64,000 bases of DNA from Pseudomonas sp. S31 (lineage in GTDB: Bacteria > Pseudomonadota > Gammaproteobacteria > Pseudomonadales > Pseudomonadaceae), in contig NZ_JACVVE010000007.1 in NCBI RefSeq assembly GCF_016648105.1, positions 1-64,000 on the forward strand. The letters are read 5' to 3'. The notes below the pieces were generated by a model, which saw only the letters and a program-made list of their open reading frames with translations, was not told where the DNA came from and did no database searches. The translations under genes were made by a program, and so were the position numbers. This document shows positions 13,952 to 21,689 of this stretch, in pieces (position 1 is the first letter of the stretch; the number at the start of each line of letters is the position of its first letter).

Positions 13952-14879
13952 CCGTGCCCCCTCTCTGCCGCCCCTGGCCCAACCTCAGAAATACGCTGTG
14001 CTCCTGCCAGCGGCCGCTGGTGAACAAGCGTTCGCGTACCTCCAGCGAAGTTTCGTCGATACCGACCACCCGCCCCTCGTTGCGCCCCAGCGCATCGCCC
14101 AGCCGCACGCGGTGCACCTGCCCACCGACCGACAGCAATACCTGGCGGTCCTCGCCCCGGAAGAGACTGCCGACCATCTGCAACTGCCCCAGCGGCACTC
14201 CAGCCAGGCCGGCCTCGCCCGGTATGACAGCCTTGGCGAAAAGATCCACTGCCGGCGCACCAGGCGCAGGCCGAGCGGGCTCGTCAGCCAGCGAGGCGGG
14301 CATGGGCGAAAGACCGTCGGCGCGGTAGGCATGCACCTGCAGGTTCAAGCGCAGTCGCTCGCCGGCCGGCTCGACGCGCGACCACTGGAAGTCACCCGTG
14401 CCCAGCAGGCGCACCTGCCCGAGCCAGTCATCGAGCCAGAGCCGTAACGCCCCGTAACGCCCCGTTACCTGCAATTGCAAGGGGGTTTGCCAATAACCCT
14501 CATGGCGGACCTCATCGAGCAGGTCCAGCTGTTCGACGAGCAGCCCGTGTACATGTGCCGACCAGGTGAGACGCTCCATCAACGCCGCCAACCCCTCCCC
14601 AGCCGAAAGCCGCCAACGTGCCGCCTGCAACCGACCCTGCGCGGCTGCCAACGCCGCTCGCACTTTGTCCAGCTCGTACATTTCAGACTGCCGTGCCTGC
14701 TCGCCTTCAGCCAGGACCTGAGCCGCTGCATCCTGCTCCTGCTGCACCCGCCAATGCTCCGGCAAGCGCCAGGCGGCGCCCATGCCAAGCACCAGCAACG
14801 CGGCGAGCGCGACCAACGCCCATCGCACGGCAGCTGCCTGGTCGGCTATCCAGTCCGCATCCACCCCAGGCCAGCGCAT
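13869..14879 (-). CDS. Fused PilO-PilP type IV pilus alignment protein
   Basis: A single 336-residue frame carries what are normally two proteins. Residues 18-37 form the one membrane helix; 40-185 are PilO-like (coiled-coil then ferredoxin-like domain, with YWQTPLQLQVTGRYGAL). A Pro/Ala linker near 193-212 leads to a PilP-like domain at about 218-300 (VPLGQLQMVGSLF, GQVHRVRLGDALGRNEGRVVGI), which in PilP contacts the PilQ N0 domain. There is no second signal peptide or lipobox, so PilP would be tethered through PilO. I start at the ATG at 14879, which overlaps the pilN stop as TGATG. The last 28 residues after GG308 look unrelated to the family and read into pilQ. Confidence 0.85.
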   Translation of the reverse strand: MRWPGVDADWIADQAAAVRWALVALAALLVLGMGAAWRLPEHWRVQQEQDAAAQVLAEGEQARQSEMYELDKVRAALAAAQGRLQAARWRLSAGEGLAALMERLTWSAHVHGLLVEQLDLLDEVRHEGYWQTPLQLQVTGRYGALRLWLDDWLGQVRLLGTGDFQWSRVEPAGERLRLNLQVHAYRADGLSPMPASLADEPARPAPGAPAVDLFAKAVIPGEAGLAGVPLGQLQMVGSLFRGEDRQVLLSVGGQVHRVRLGDALGRNEGRVVGIDETSLEVRERLFTSGRWQEHSVFLRLGQGRQRGGTDEAGYRLEMAVGAGVADSAGSSDALPR

Positions 14880-15415
14880 CACGACGCTGCAGCCGATACA
14901 TGCACGGTCAAGCGGAAGTGCTCGCCGCTGGCCTGGCGCTGCATGTGCCTGAGTACGGGCTCGCGCAGCCCTGAGGCCAGCTCCAACTGCTGGATGAAGG
15001 CAACCAGAGAACCGGCGGATACCGCCAGGCCGGCAATTTGCAGCTGCGTCCCTTCGAGGGTCAGTGCGGTGAGCTCGACGCCTTCTGGCAAAGCCCGCTC
15101 AAGTTCGCCCAATAGGGTAGGCAGCCGCTGCTGCCCGGCGCGCAGAGCGGCCAGCGCCCGGGATTGCCCGTGCGTCTGTTCGAGCGCCGTACGCAGGTGG
15201 GCCAGCGGTTCCAGGTAGCTATCCAGCACCGCGATGGCCCGTGCACGCTGCTGGCTCGCGACCGCCTGCTCGTGCAAGCGCTGCCGTGCCAACTGGTCGA
15301 TCAGCAGCACCAGGCCCAAGGCCAGGCACAGGCTGCCCACCAGCGCCTGCTGAAAGCGACGTACCCTGGCCAAGCGCTGGCGCTCGCGCCAAGGCAACAG
15401 GTTCAGAAGCAGCAT
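14879..15415 (-). CDS. pilN: Type IV pilus inner-membrane protein PilN
   Basis: A 178-residue bitopic inner-membrane protein that couples cytoplasmic PilM to the PilO/PilP periplasmic ring. The N-terminus carries the conserved PilM-binding motif as LLNLLPWRERQR (3-14), followed by a membrane helix (about 24-42), a coiled-coil (RLHEQAVASQQRARAI onward) and a C-terminal ferredoxin-like fold (VELTALTLEGTQLQIAGLA). The start at 15415 overlaps the pilM stop by one base (TGATG), which implies translational coupling; an in-frame upstream extension inside pilM is not used. Confidence 0.93.
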   Translation of the reverse strand: MLLLNLLPWRERQRLARVRRFQQALVGSLCLALGLVLLIDQLARQRLHEQAVASQQRARAIAVLDSYLEPLAHLRTALEQTHGQSRALAALRAGQQRLPTLLGELERALPEGVELTALTLEGTQLQIAGLAVSAGSLVAFIQQLELASGLREPVLRHMQRQASGEHFRLTVHVSAAAS

Positions 15416-16254
15416 CAGCGCAGCCCTCCCAGGGCCAGGGCATAGGCCAGGGCCATGCCGCCGTCGCCTTCTGCCAACCCCGGCAGGGGCGGCAGTGATT
15501 GGCACGGTACGCCGAATGCCTTGCTCAACAGCTCGAGCCGAGCAGGCGCCAGCACCTGACTGCCGACCACCGCCAACGCCGCAGCCGGCAGCGGCTGGAC
15601 AGCGTCCCATGAGCCCGCTGGCAAGGCCAGCGCATGCCGCTGCGGCGGCTGCTCGCGGGGCCAGCAATGCAAGGTCGCGTCACTTGCCTCCAACCGCAAC
15701 AGCGCCTGGTCACCCGTGGCGAACTCCGGTGCGATGCGCTGCAAGGCAATGCTGTCGACCTCGACCGCCATCAGCCGCAACCCCGCTTGCGCTGTGAGCT
15801 GTTCAAGCGGCTCCAAGGCGCTCTGCCGACAGGCGGCCACAAATACATCCTGGCACCCCTCCTGCTCGACCGAAGCGCCAAGGCCCTGAAAATCGAGCGC
15901 CAGGTCTTCGAGCGGAAAGGGGAACAGGCGCTCGGCCTCGGCAAGCAATTGCGCCTCGAGTTGCGCTGGCCCCAGGCCGCTCGGCAAGCGACAGCGCTTG
16001 CAGATCACTTGCGAGCCAGGCAACGCCAGCACGGCACCGCGCTGTCGGCTGCCACTCCGGTGCAGGGCGTTTCTCAGGGCCGAAACGACGACACCGGGGT
16101 CGTCGCTCGCCGCACCTGCGCCGAGCGGCTCCGACACGCAGGCCGTCACCCGGTGGCGCCCACGACGCCCCTGGAGTTGAATGATCCGTACCGAATCGGG
16201 GGCAATTTCAACCCCCAGCAGTGATCCGGCATCCTTGCCGAAGCGTCCAAGCAT
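15415..16254 (-). CDS. pilM: Type IV pilus assembly protein PilM (short form)
   Basis: A cytoplasmic actin-like protein that binds the PilN N-terminus. It is 279 residues, shorter than the roughly 350 of P. aeruginosa. The first phosphate-loop strand is present (SLLGVEIAPDSVRIIQLQ, about 11-28), as are AVLALPGSQVICKRCRLP and the segment ALDFQGLG. The C-terminal half is abbreviated: the second phosphate motif is weak, and the frame ends GDGGMALAYALALGGLR, resembling the family's last helix. It is the first gene of the pilus operon and diverges from ponA, so the promoter must lie in the 176 bases before 16430. Confidence 0.9.
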   Translation of the reverse strand: MLGRFGKDAGSLLGVEIAPDSVRIIQLQGRRGRHRVTACVSEPLGAGAASDDPGVVVSALRNALHRSGSRQRGAVLALPGSQVICKRCRLPSGLGPAQLEAQLLAEAERLFPFPLEDLALDFQGLGASVEQEGCQDVFVAACRQSALEPLEQLTAQAGLRLMAVEVDSIALQRIAPEFATGDQALLRLEASDATLHCWPREQPPQRHALALPAGSWDAVQPLPAAALAVVGSQVLAPARLELLSKAFGVPCQSLPPLPGLAEGDGGMALAYALALGGLR

Positions 16255-16361
16255 CGCTGTTCCCTTAGCTCATGGTGATAAACCTGCTCGGACGGATGGC
16301 TGCACAAGCCATGCGCCGAGGCCGGCCGCCCAGGCGGTGCCCCGGCGGGGCGAAAAATGCT

Positions 16362-16367
16362 TATAAT
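16362..16367 (+). promoter_or_regulatory. -10 element of ponA
   Basis: A consensus TATAAT lies 64 bases before the TTG start chosen for ponA. No clear TTGACA is visible at the expected distance upstream. It supports translation starting downstream of about 16375, and so argues against the longer in-frame extension back to 16272. Confidence 0.5.
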
Positions 16368-16430
16368 GCCCAGCGTTTTTCCGGCGCTGGCCGCGTGCAA
16401 TCCACTCCTCAACCTGGACACCCAAAAGCC

Positions 16431-18887
16431 TTGATACGCCTGCTGAAGTTCTTCTGGTGGTCTTTCGTCGCAGTCATCTGCGCGCTCGTACTCGGTGTGA
16501 GCGGTGCGTTTCTGTATCTTAGTCCCAGCCTGCCCTCCGTCGACGCTCTCAGAAGCATCCAGTTGCAGATCCCCCTGAGGGTCTATAGCAGCGACGGCAA
16601 GCTGATTGCCGAGTTTGGCGAAATGCGCCGCTCGCCGATCCGCTTCGCGGAAATCCCCCCACAGTTCATCCAGGCGCTTCTGTCAGCCGAAGACGACAAT
16701 TTCCTCAATCACTACGGCGTCGACCCAGGCAGCCTGATGCGTGCCGCGACCCAATTGCTGAAGTCTGGCCATATCCAGACCGGCGGCAGCACTATCACCA
16801 TGCAGGTGGCGAAGAACTTCTTCCTCACCAACGAACGCAGTTTCTCGCGCAAGACCACCGAGATTCTCCTGGCCCTGCAGATCGAACGCGAGCTGACCAA
16901 GGACGAGATCCTCGAGCTGTACGTCAACAAGATCTACCTGGGCAACCGCGCCTACGGCATCGACGCCGCCGCGCAGGTTTACTACGGCAAGTCGATCCGC
17001 GATGTGAGCCTGGCGCAGATGGCGATGATCGCCGGCCTGCCCAAGGCACCGTCGCGCTTCAATCCACTGGCCAACCCGGTGCGCGCCAAGGAGCGCCGCG
17101 ACTGGATCCTCGGTCGTATGTACAAGCTCGGCAAGATCGATCAGGCCAGTTACGAAACCGCCCTGGCCGAACCGCTCAACGCCAGCTACCACGTACCGAC
17201 CCCGGAAGTGAATGCGCCGTACATCGCCGAGATGGCCCGCGCCGAGATGGTAGGGCGCTACGGCAGCGACGCCTATACCGAAGGTTTCCGGGTAACCACC
17301 ACGGTGCCTAGCGACATGCAGGAAATGGCCAACAGCGCCGTGCTCAACGGCCTGTCCGACTACGACGAGCGCCATGGCTACCGCGGCCCGGAGTCGCGCT
17401 TCCCAGGCAAGACCCACGCCGCCTGGCTACAGGAACTCAACAAGCAGCGGCCACTGGGCGGGCTCGAGCCGGCCATCGTCACCCAGGTCGACAAGACCGG
17501 CCTGACGGTCATGACCCGTGGTGGCCAGGAAGAGAGCGTGGCCTGGGACACCATGAAGTGGGCACGCCCCTACCTCAATACCAACGCCCAGGGCCGTGCG
17601 CCGCAATCGCCTGCGGACGTGGCCCAGGTCGGCGACCTGGTGCGCCTGCAACGCCTGGAGGACGGTTCGCTGAAGTTCAGCCAGGTGCCAGCGGCGCAGA
17701 GCGCGCTGGTCACCCTCGACCCGTACAGCGGCGCCATTCGCGCCCTGGTCGGCGGCTTCTCGTTCGAGCAGAGCAACTACAACCGCGCCATGCAGGCCAA
17801 GCGCCAACCTGGCTCGAGCTTCAAGCCCTTCGTCTACAGCGCTGCACTGGACAGTGGCTACACCGCTGCCAGCCTGGTCAACGATGCGCCGATCGTGTTC
17901 GTCGACGAGTACCTGGACAAGGTCTGGCGACCGAAGAACGACACCAATACCTTCCTCGGCCCGATCCGCATGCGCGAGGCGCTGTACAAGTCGCGCAACC
18001 TGGTGTCGATCCGCCTGCTGCAGGCCATGGGCGTGGACCGCACCATCGACTACATCGCCAAGTTCGGCTTCAACAAGCAGGACCTGCCGCGCAACCTGTC
18101 GCTGGCGCTGGGCACCGCCACGCTGACGCCGATGGAGATCGCCACCGGCTGGAGCACCTTCGCCAACGGCGGCTACAAGATCAACCCGTACCTCATCGAG
18201 CGTATCGAAAGCCGCGACGGCCAGACCCTGTTCACCGCCAACCCGGCTCGCGTGCCCCAGGGCGCCGAAGACAACGCCGGCGTGGCCGCGCCCGAGCAAC
18301 CGATCAGCACCGCCGCCCCGCTGCCCGGCGAGGCGCCGTCGGCCTATGGCCAGGTCGCACCGCCGCCACAGACGCCGGCGGTGGCCGAACAGATCGTCGA
18401 TGGCCGCACCACCTACATCCTCACCAGCATGCTGCAGGACGTGATCAAGCGTGGCACCGGGCGCCGCGCCCTGGCCCTGGGCCGCACCGACCTGGCAGGC
18501 AAGACCGGCACCACCAACGAGTCGAAGGACGCCTGGTTCTCCGGCTACAACGCCGACTACGTGACCTCGGTATGGGTGGGCTTCGACCAACCGGAAAGCC
18601 TGGGCCGCCGCGAATACGGTGGCACCGTGGCGCTGCCGATCTGGATGAACTTCATGGGCGCCGCGCTCAAGGACAAGCCAAACCACCCGCCGGCCGAGCC
18701 GGAAGGCATCCTCAGCCTGCGGGTCGACCCGATCAGCGGCCGCGCCGCCTCGCCGAGCACGCCGAATGCCTACTTCGAGCTGTTCAAGGCCGAAGACTCG
18801 CCACCGTCGGTGGATGAGCTGGGCAACGGCGTGGCCCCTGGCAGCCCGCTACCAGCGGACGAAGCGGCGCCGATGGATCTGTTCTGA
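16431..18887 (+). CDS. ponA: Penicillin-binding protein 1A (bifunctional murein synthase)
   Basis: Inner-membrane class A PBP that polymerises lipid II and cross-links the strands. It is 818 residues from the TTG at 16431, giving the family N-terminus IRLLKFFWW and a membrane helix at about 8-30. An in-frame GTG at 16395 is also possible. The GT51 domain shows the catalytic ALLSAEDDNFLNHYG and GGSTITMQVAKNFFL. An OB-like insert follows, then the transpeptidase: SSFK (PGSSFKPF), SRN (YKSRNLVS) and KTGTTN. The C-terminus is a Pro/Glu-rich tail. Divergent from pilM, as in other pseudomonads. It ends before a strong bidirectional terminator. Confidence 0.95.
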   Translation: MIRLLKFFWWSFVAVICALVLGVSGAFLYLSPSLPSVDALRSIQLQIPLRVYSSDGKLIAEFGEMRRSPIRFAEIPPQFIQALLSAEDDNFLNHYGVDPGSLMRAATQLLKSGHIQTGGSTITMQVAKNFFLTNERSFSRKTTEILLALQIERELTKDEILELYVNKIYLGNRAYGIDAAAQVYYGKSIRDVSLAQMAMIAGLPKAPSRFNPLANPVRAKERRDWILGRMYKLGKIDQASYETALAEPLNASYHVPTPEVNAPYIAEMARAEMVGRYGSDAYTEGFRVTTTVPSDMQEMANSAVLNGLSDYDERHGYRGPESRFPGKTHAAWLQELNKQRPLGGLEPAIVTQVDKTGLTVMTRGGQEESVAWDTMKWARPYLNTNAQGRAPQSPADVAQVGDLVRLQRLEDGSLKFSQVPAAQSALVTLDPYSGAIRALVGGFSFEQSNYNRAMQAKRQPGSSFKPFVYSAALDSGYTAASLVNDAPIVFVDEYLDKVWRPKNDTNTFLGPIRMREALYKSRNLVSIRLLQAMGVDRTIDYIAKFGFNKQDLPRNLSLALGTATLTPMEIATGWSTFANGGYKINPYLIERIESRDGQTLFTANPARVPQGAEDNAGVAAPEQPISTAAPLPGEAPSAYGQVAPPPQTPAVAEQIVDGRTTYILTSMLQDVIKRGTGRRALALGRTDLAGKTGTTNESKDAWFSGYNADYVTSVWVGFDQPESLGRREYGGTVALPIWMNFMGAALKDKPNHPPAEPEGILSLRVDPISGRAASPSTPNAYFELFKAEDSPPSVDELGNGVAPGSPLPADEAAPMDLF

Positions 18888-18971
18888 TCTTGATTCCTGA
18901 GTGATGCATAGAACGAGCGCCGCGCGGGCGGCGCTCGATATCCGCCGCGCTGCAACCATCAAGGCGAGCCC

Positions 18972-19010
18972 ACAAAAAAAGCCCCGACTCCTACGAGCCG
19001 GGGCTTTTTC
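18972..19010. terminator. Bidirectional terminator between ponA and maeB
   Basis: AAGCCCCG pairs with CGGGGCTT around a 12-base loop. There is an A7 run on the left and a T5 run on the right, so it works for both converging genes. Confidence 0.9.
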
Positions 19011-19028
19011 ATGTCGCTACAGCGGCTA

Positions 19029-20297
19029 TCAGCCGTTGAACACTTCATCCACGCTGTTCAGCGGGTAGTGCTTCGGATACGGCAGGGTAGCCACGCCGGA
19101 TTCGATGGCAGCCTTGGCCACAGCGTCGGAAACGACGGTGATCAGACGAGCGTCCAGCGGCTTCGGAATGATGTACTCGCGACCGAACTCCAGGCCTTCA
19201 ACACCGTAAGCATCGCAGACTTCCTTCGGCACTGGCAGCTTGGCCAGGTCCTTCAGGGCGATGGCGGCGGCGATTTTCATTTCTTCGTTGATGCGCTTGG
19301 CGCGAACGTCCAGGGCACCACGGAAGATGAACGGGAAGCCCAGTACGTTGTTGACCTGGTTCGGGTAGTCGGAGCGACCGGTAGCCATGATCACGTCGTT
19401 GCGAGTGGCGTGAGCCAGCTCTGGGGAGATTTCCGGATCCGGGTTGGAGCAGGCGAACACGATCGGGTTGGCAGCCATCGACTTAAGGCCTTCCGGGCTC
19501 AGCAGGTTCGGGCCGGACAGACCCACGAACACATCGGCGCCGTCCAGGGCGTCGGCCAGGGTGCGCTTGTCGGTGGCGTGGGCGAACTGGGCCTTGTACT
19601 GGTTCAGGTCGTCACGGCCAGCGTGGATCACGCCGCTGCGGTCGATCATGAAGATGTTCTCGACCTTGGCGCCCATGCTGACCAGCAGTTTCATGCAGGA
19701 GATGGCGGCAGCGCCGGCACCCAGGCAGACGATCTTCGCGTCTTCGAGCTTCTTGCCGGCGATTTCCAGGGCGTTGATCATGCCGGCCGCAGTGACGATC
19801 GCGGTACCGTGCTGGTCATCGTGGAAGACCGGGATGTCGCACTGCTCGATCAGGGTACGTTCGATCTCGAAGCACTCTGGCGCCTTGATGTCCTCGAGGT
19901 TGATGCCACCGAAGGTGATGGAGATGCGGCGCACGGTGTCGATGAAGGCCTGTGGGCTTTCCGATTCGACTTCGATGTCGAATACATCGATACCGGCGAA
20001 ACGCTTGAACAGAACACCCTTGCCTTCCATGACCGGCTTGGAGGCCAGTGGGCCCAGGTCGCCCAGGCCGAGGATGGCGGTACCATCGGAAATCACCGCA
20101 ACCAGGTTACCTTTGCCGGTGTATTTGTAGGCCAGCTCTGCATCGCGGCCAATCTCGCGTACCGGTTCGGCAACGCCTGGGCTGTAGGCCAGGGCGAGGT
20201 CGCGGGCAGTGGCGGTTGGCTTGGAGAGCTCGACGCTCAGTTTCCCCGGACGAGGTTGAGCGTGATATTCGAGAGCGGCGGTTTTCAGGTCTGACAT
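19029..20297 (-). CDS. maeB: Malic enzyme, short NAD(P)-dependent form
   Basis: Oxidatively decarboxylates malate to pyruvate, yielding reduced nucleotide. It is 422 residues, the malic-enzyme part only, without the phosphotransacetylase-like domain fused in E. coli MaeB. Visible elements include the N-terminal AYSPGVAEPV, metal/substrate residues in FHDDQHGTAIV, the dinucleotide fold ICLGAGAAAISC and SNPDPEISPE. I start at MSDLKTAALEYHAQPRPGK (20297); an ATG three codons earlier is the alternative. The roughly 170 bases upstream hold no gene and should contain its promoter. Confidence 0.95.
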   Translation of the reverse strand: MSDLKTAALEYHAQPRPGKLSVELSKPTATARDLALAYSPGVAEPVREIGRDAELAYKYTGKGNLVAVISDGTAILGLGDLGPLASKPVMEGKGVLFKRFAGIDVFDIEVESESPQAFIDTVRRISITFGGINLEDIKAPECFEIERTLIEQCDIPVFHDDQHGTAIVTAAGMINALEIAGKKLEDAKIVCLGAGAAAISCMKLLVSMGAKVENIFMIDRSGVIHAGRDDLNQYKAQFAHATDKRTLADALDGADVFVGLSGPNLLSPEGLKSMAANPIVFACSNPDPEISPELAHATRNDVIMATGRSDYPNQVNNVLGFPFIFRGALDVRAKRINEEMKIAAAIALKDLAKLPVPKEVCDAYGVEGLEFGREYIIPKPLDARLITVVSDAVAKAAIESGVATLPYPKHYPLNSVDEVFNG

Positions 20298-20466
20298 GGT
20301 GGGCATTCCGCTTGTTTACTGTTCTGACGGACCGCCGAGGATACGCAAAGAGCCGGGGAGCCACAAGACTGGTCAGTCACTTGTGTCAAGGCCTTTAGCC
20401 TAAGACTTTACGCTATAACCCACGGGGCATACGCCTGACAGTGTGTACAATCCATTATCGAAATGT

Positions 20467-21303
20467 CTACATGTTTTGACTGGAAATACGTTCGAACATG
20501 CTCGGGTCCGTCAACGGCAGGAGCCAGCGCCGCTGGCCTGCCTTGAGCCCGCCCTTGCGGGATCGATCCAGCACCCAACCACGGGCTTCGACCTGGCGGC
20601 CCTGCAGTTCCTGGAAGAAACTGGACGGGAAGTTGCGCAGCAGACGGGCAGGCACCTGCAACACCAAGGCATTGTCCAGTTCCACCCAGACCCCGCCACG
20701 ATTGCGCTCGATGCCCCGCACCGTGCCGCTCACCACGGCGAAGCCTGAGCGCTGCAGGGCATCGGCTTGCAGCACCGGCGATTGCCGCCAGAGGCCCGCG
20801 CCGGTGCTGCGCGCGGCGTGCTCGGCGCGCTGTTGACAGCCGGCCAGGCGAACATTGGGCGCCACCGCGACCCGGTAGCCCAGGCCTTCGCTGAGCAGTT
20901 GCGCTTCGAGATTGGCCCCATCGCGACCGTACAGGTGGGCCAGGGTCCGCCCGTACTTATCCTTGCCCTCGACGCCCGGCACCAGGCCAAGCAGACCATC
21001 GCTGGCCTTGACCAACGCCTGCAGACGACGCTTGGCAGCCTCGGCGAAGGGTTCGCTGGTACGCCCCTTGCGCCCGATTTCCGGGGCGTTGATGCCGATC
21101 ATGCGCACGCTGCGCCCATCGCTCAGGCGCAGGGTATCGCCATCGACCACCTGACGCACCGCCACCGTCTGCGGGCTGGCTGGCAGCGGGCAGAATGCCG
21201 CAGCCGCCACCGGAAAATGCCAGATCGCGCCCACAAAAAAGGCGCCCACGAGGGGCGCCTTCTTTTGCAACAGCGCGAAGCCCGAAGGATTCGCCATGCG
21301 CAT
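20467..21303 (-). CDS. Secreted thermonuclease-like (SNase fold) protein
   Basis: An SNase-family protein, presumably a periplasmic or secreted nuclease. The first domain shows the family path VVDGDTLRL, RMIGINAPEIGRKG (active-site Arg/Asp region), KYGRTLAHLY and LLSEGLGYR. A second beta domain (SGTVRGIERNRGGVWVELDN to EARGWVLDR) follows, typical of the Pseudomonas members. The start is uncertain: ATG at 21303 is three bases after rpmE, ATG at 21297 is also in frame, and a TTG at 21270 would begin precisely with a signal peptide (QKKAPLVGAFFVGA). The rpmE terminator is coded inside that signal-peptide region. Confidence 0.8.
   Translation of the reverse strand: MRMANPSGFALLQKKAPLVGAFFVGAIWHFPVAAAAFCPLPASPQTVAVRQVVDGDTLRLSDGRSVRMIGINAPEIGRKGRTSEPFAEAAKRRLQALVKASDGLLGLVPGVEGKDKYGRTLAHLYGRDGANLEAQLLSEGLGYRVAVAPNVRLAGCQQRAEHAARSTGAGLWRQSPVLQADALQRSGFAVVSGTVRGIERNRGGVWVELDNALVLQVPARLLRNFPSSFFQELQGRQVEARGWVLDRSRKGGLKAGQRRWLLPLTDPSMFERISSQNM
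21233..21263 (-). terminator. rpmE terminator, inside the downstream gene
   Basis: On the minus strand AAGGCGCCC pairs with GGGCGCCTT around a 5-base loop and is followed by a T6 run, about 45 bases after the rpmE stop. It overlaps the 5' coding part of the thermonuclease-like gene. Confidence 0.8.
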
Positions 21304-21305
21304 GA

Positions 21306-21521
21306 TTACTTCTTGGTACCGAACATACCGAAGCGATCGGCGAACTTCTGTACGCGACCACCGGTGTCCAGGACTTTCTGCTTACCGGTGTAGAACGGGT
21401 GGCACAGGTTGCAAACGTCGATCGACAGGGTGTTGCCCAGGGTCGAACGGGTTTCGAATTTGTTGCCGCAGCTGCAGGTGACTGCAACTACTTCGTAGTT
21501 CGGATGAATATCTGCTTTCAT
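21306..21521 (-). CDS. rpmE: 50S ribosomal protein L31
   Basis: A 71-residue component of the large ribosomal subunit, the zinc-binding (C+) form: Cys16, Cys18, Cys37 and Cys40 (TCSCGN and VCNLCHPF). The C+ type supplies zinc storage and is commonly replaced by a C- paralogue under zinc limitation; no paralogue is in this window. The start [10 protein letters not shown] at 21521 is the family N-terminus, with the ribosome site GAGGAAGTGACC in front. It has its own terminator. Confidence 0.97.
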   Translation of the reverse strand: MKADIHPNYEVVAVTCSCGNKFETRSTLGNTLSIDVCNLCHPFYTGKQKVLDTGGRVQKFADRFGMFGTKK

Positions 21522-21689
21522 GGTCACTTCCTCGAGCTGCGTGCCGCCACCCAACACCTATTGTTGAATACCGCACGTAATTAGGCGGCGAATAATACCA
21601 GAGCATGGCGCCAGCGCAAGTTGTCGCGTGTACCAGTGGTCGTCTGCTAGGCTCGCCACACCTTGAAATACCCTGCCGAGACCTTCCGC

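Noticed and set aside
14877..14882. GTG at 14882 as the start of pilOP
   Set aside because: The ATG one codon later overlaps the pilN stop as TGATG, identical to the pilM-pilN junction, and is the better start.
16272..16430. 53-codon N-terminal extension of ponA
   Set aside because: It would start upstream of the TATAAT at 16362, adds a basic segment not found in PBP1A, and the TTG at 16431 gives the family N-terminus.
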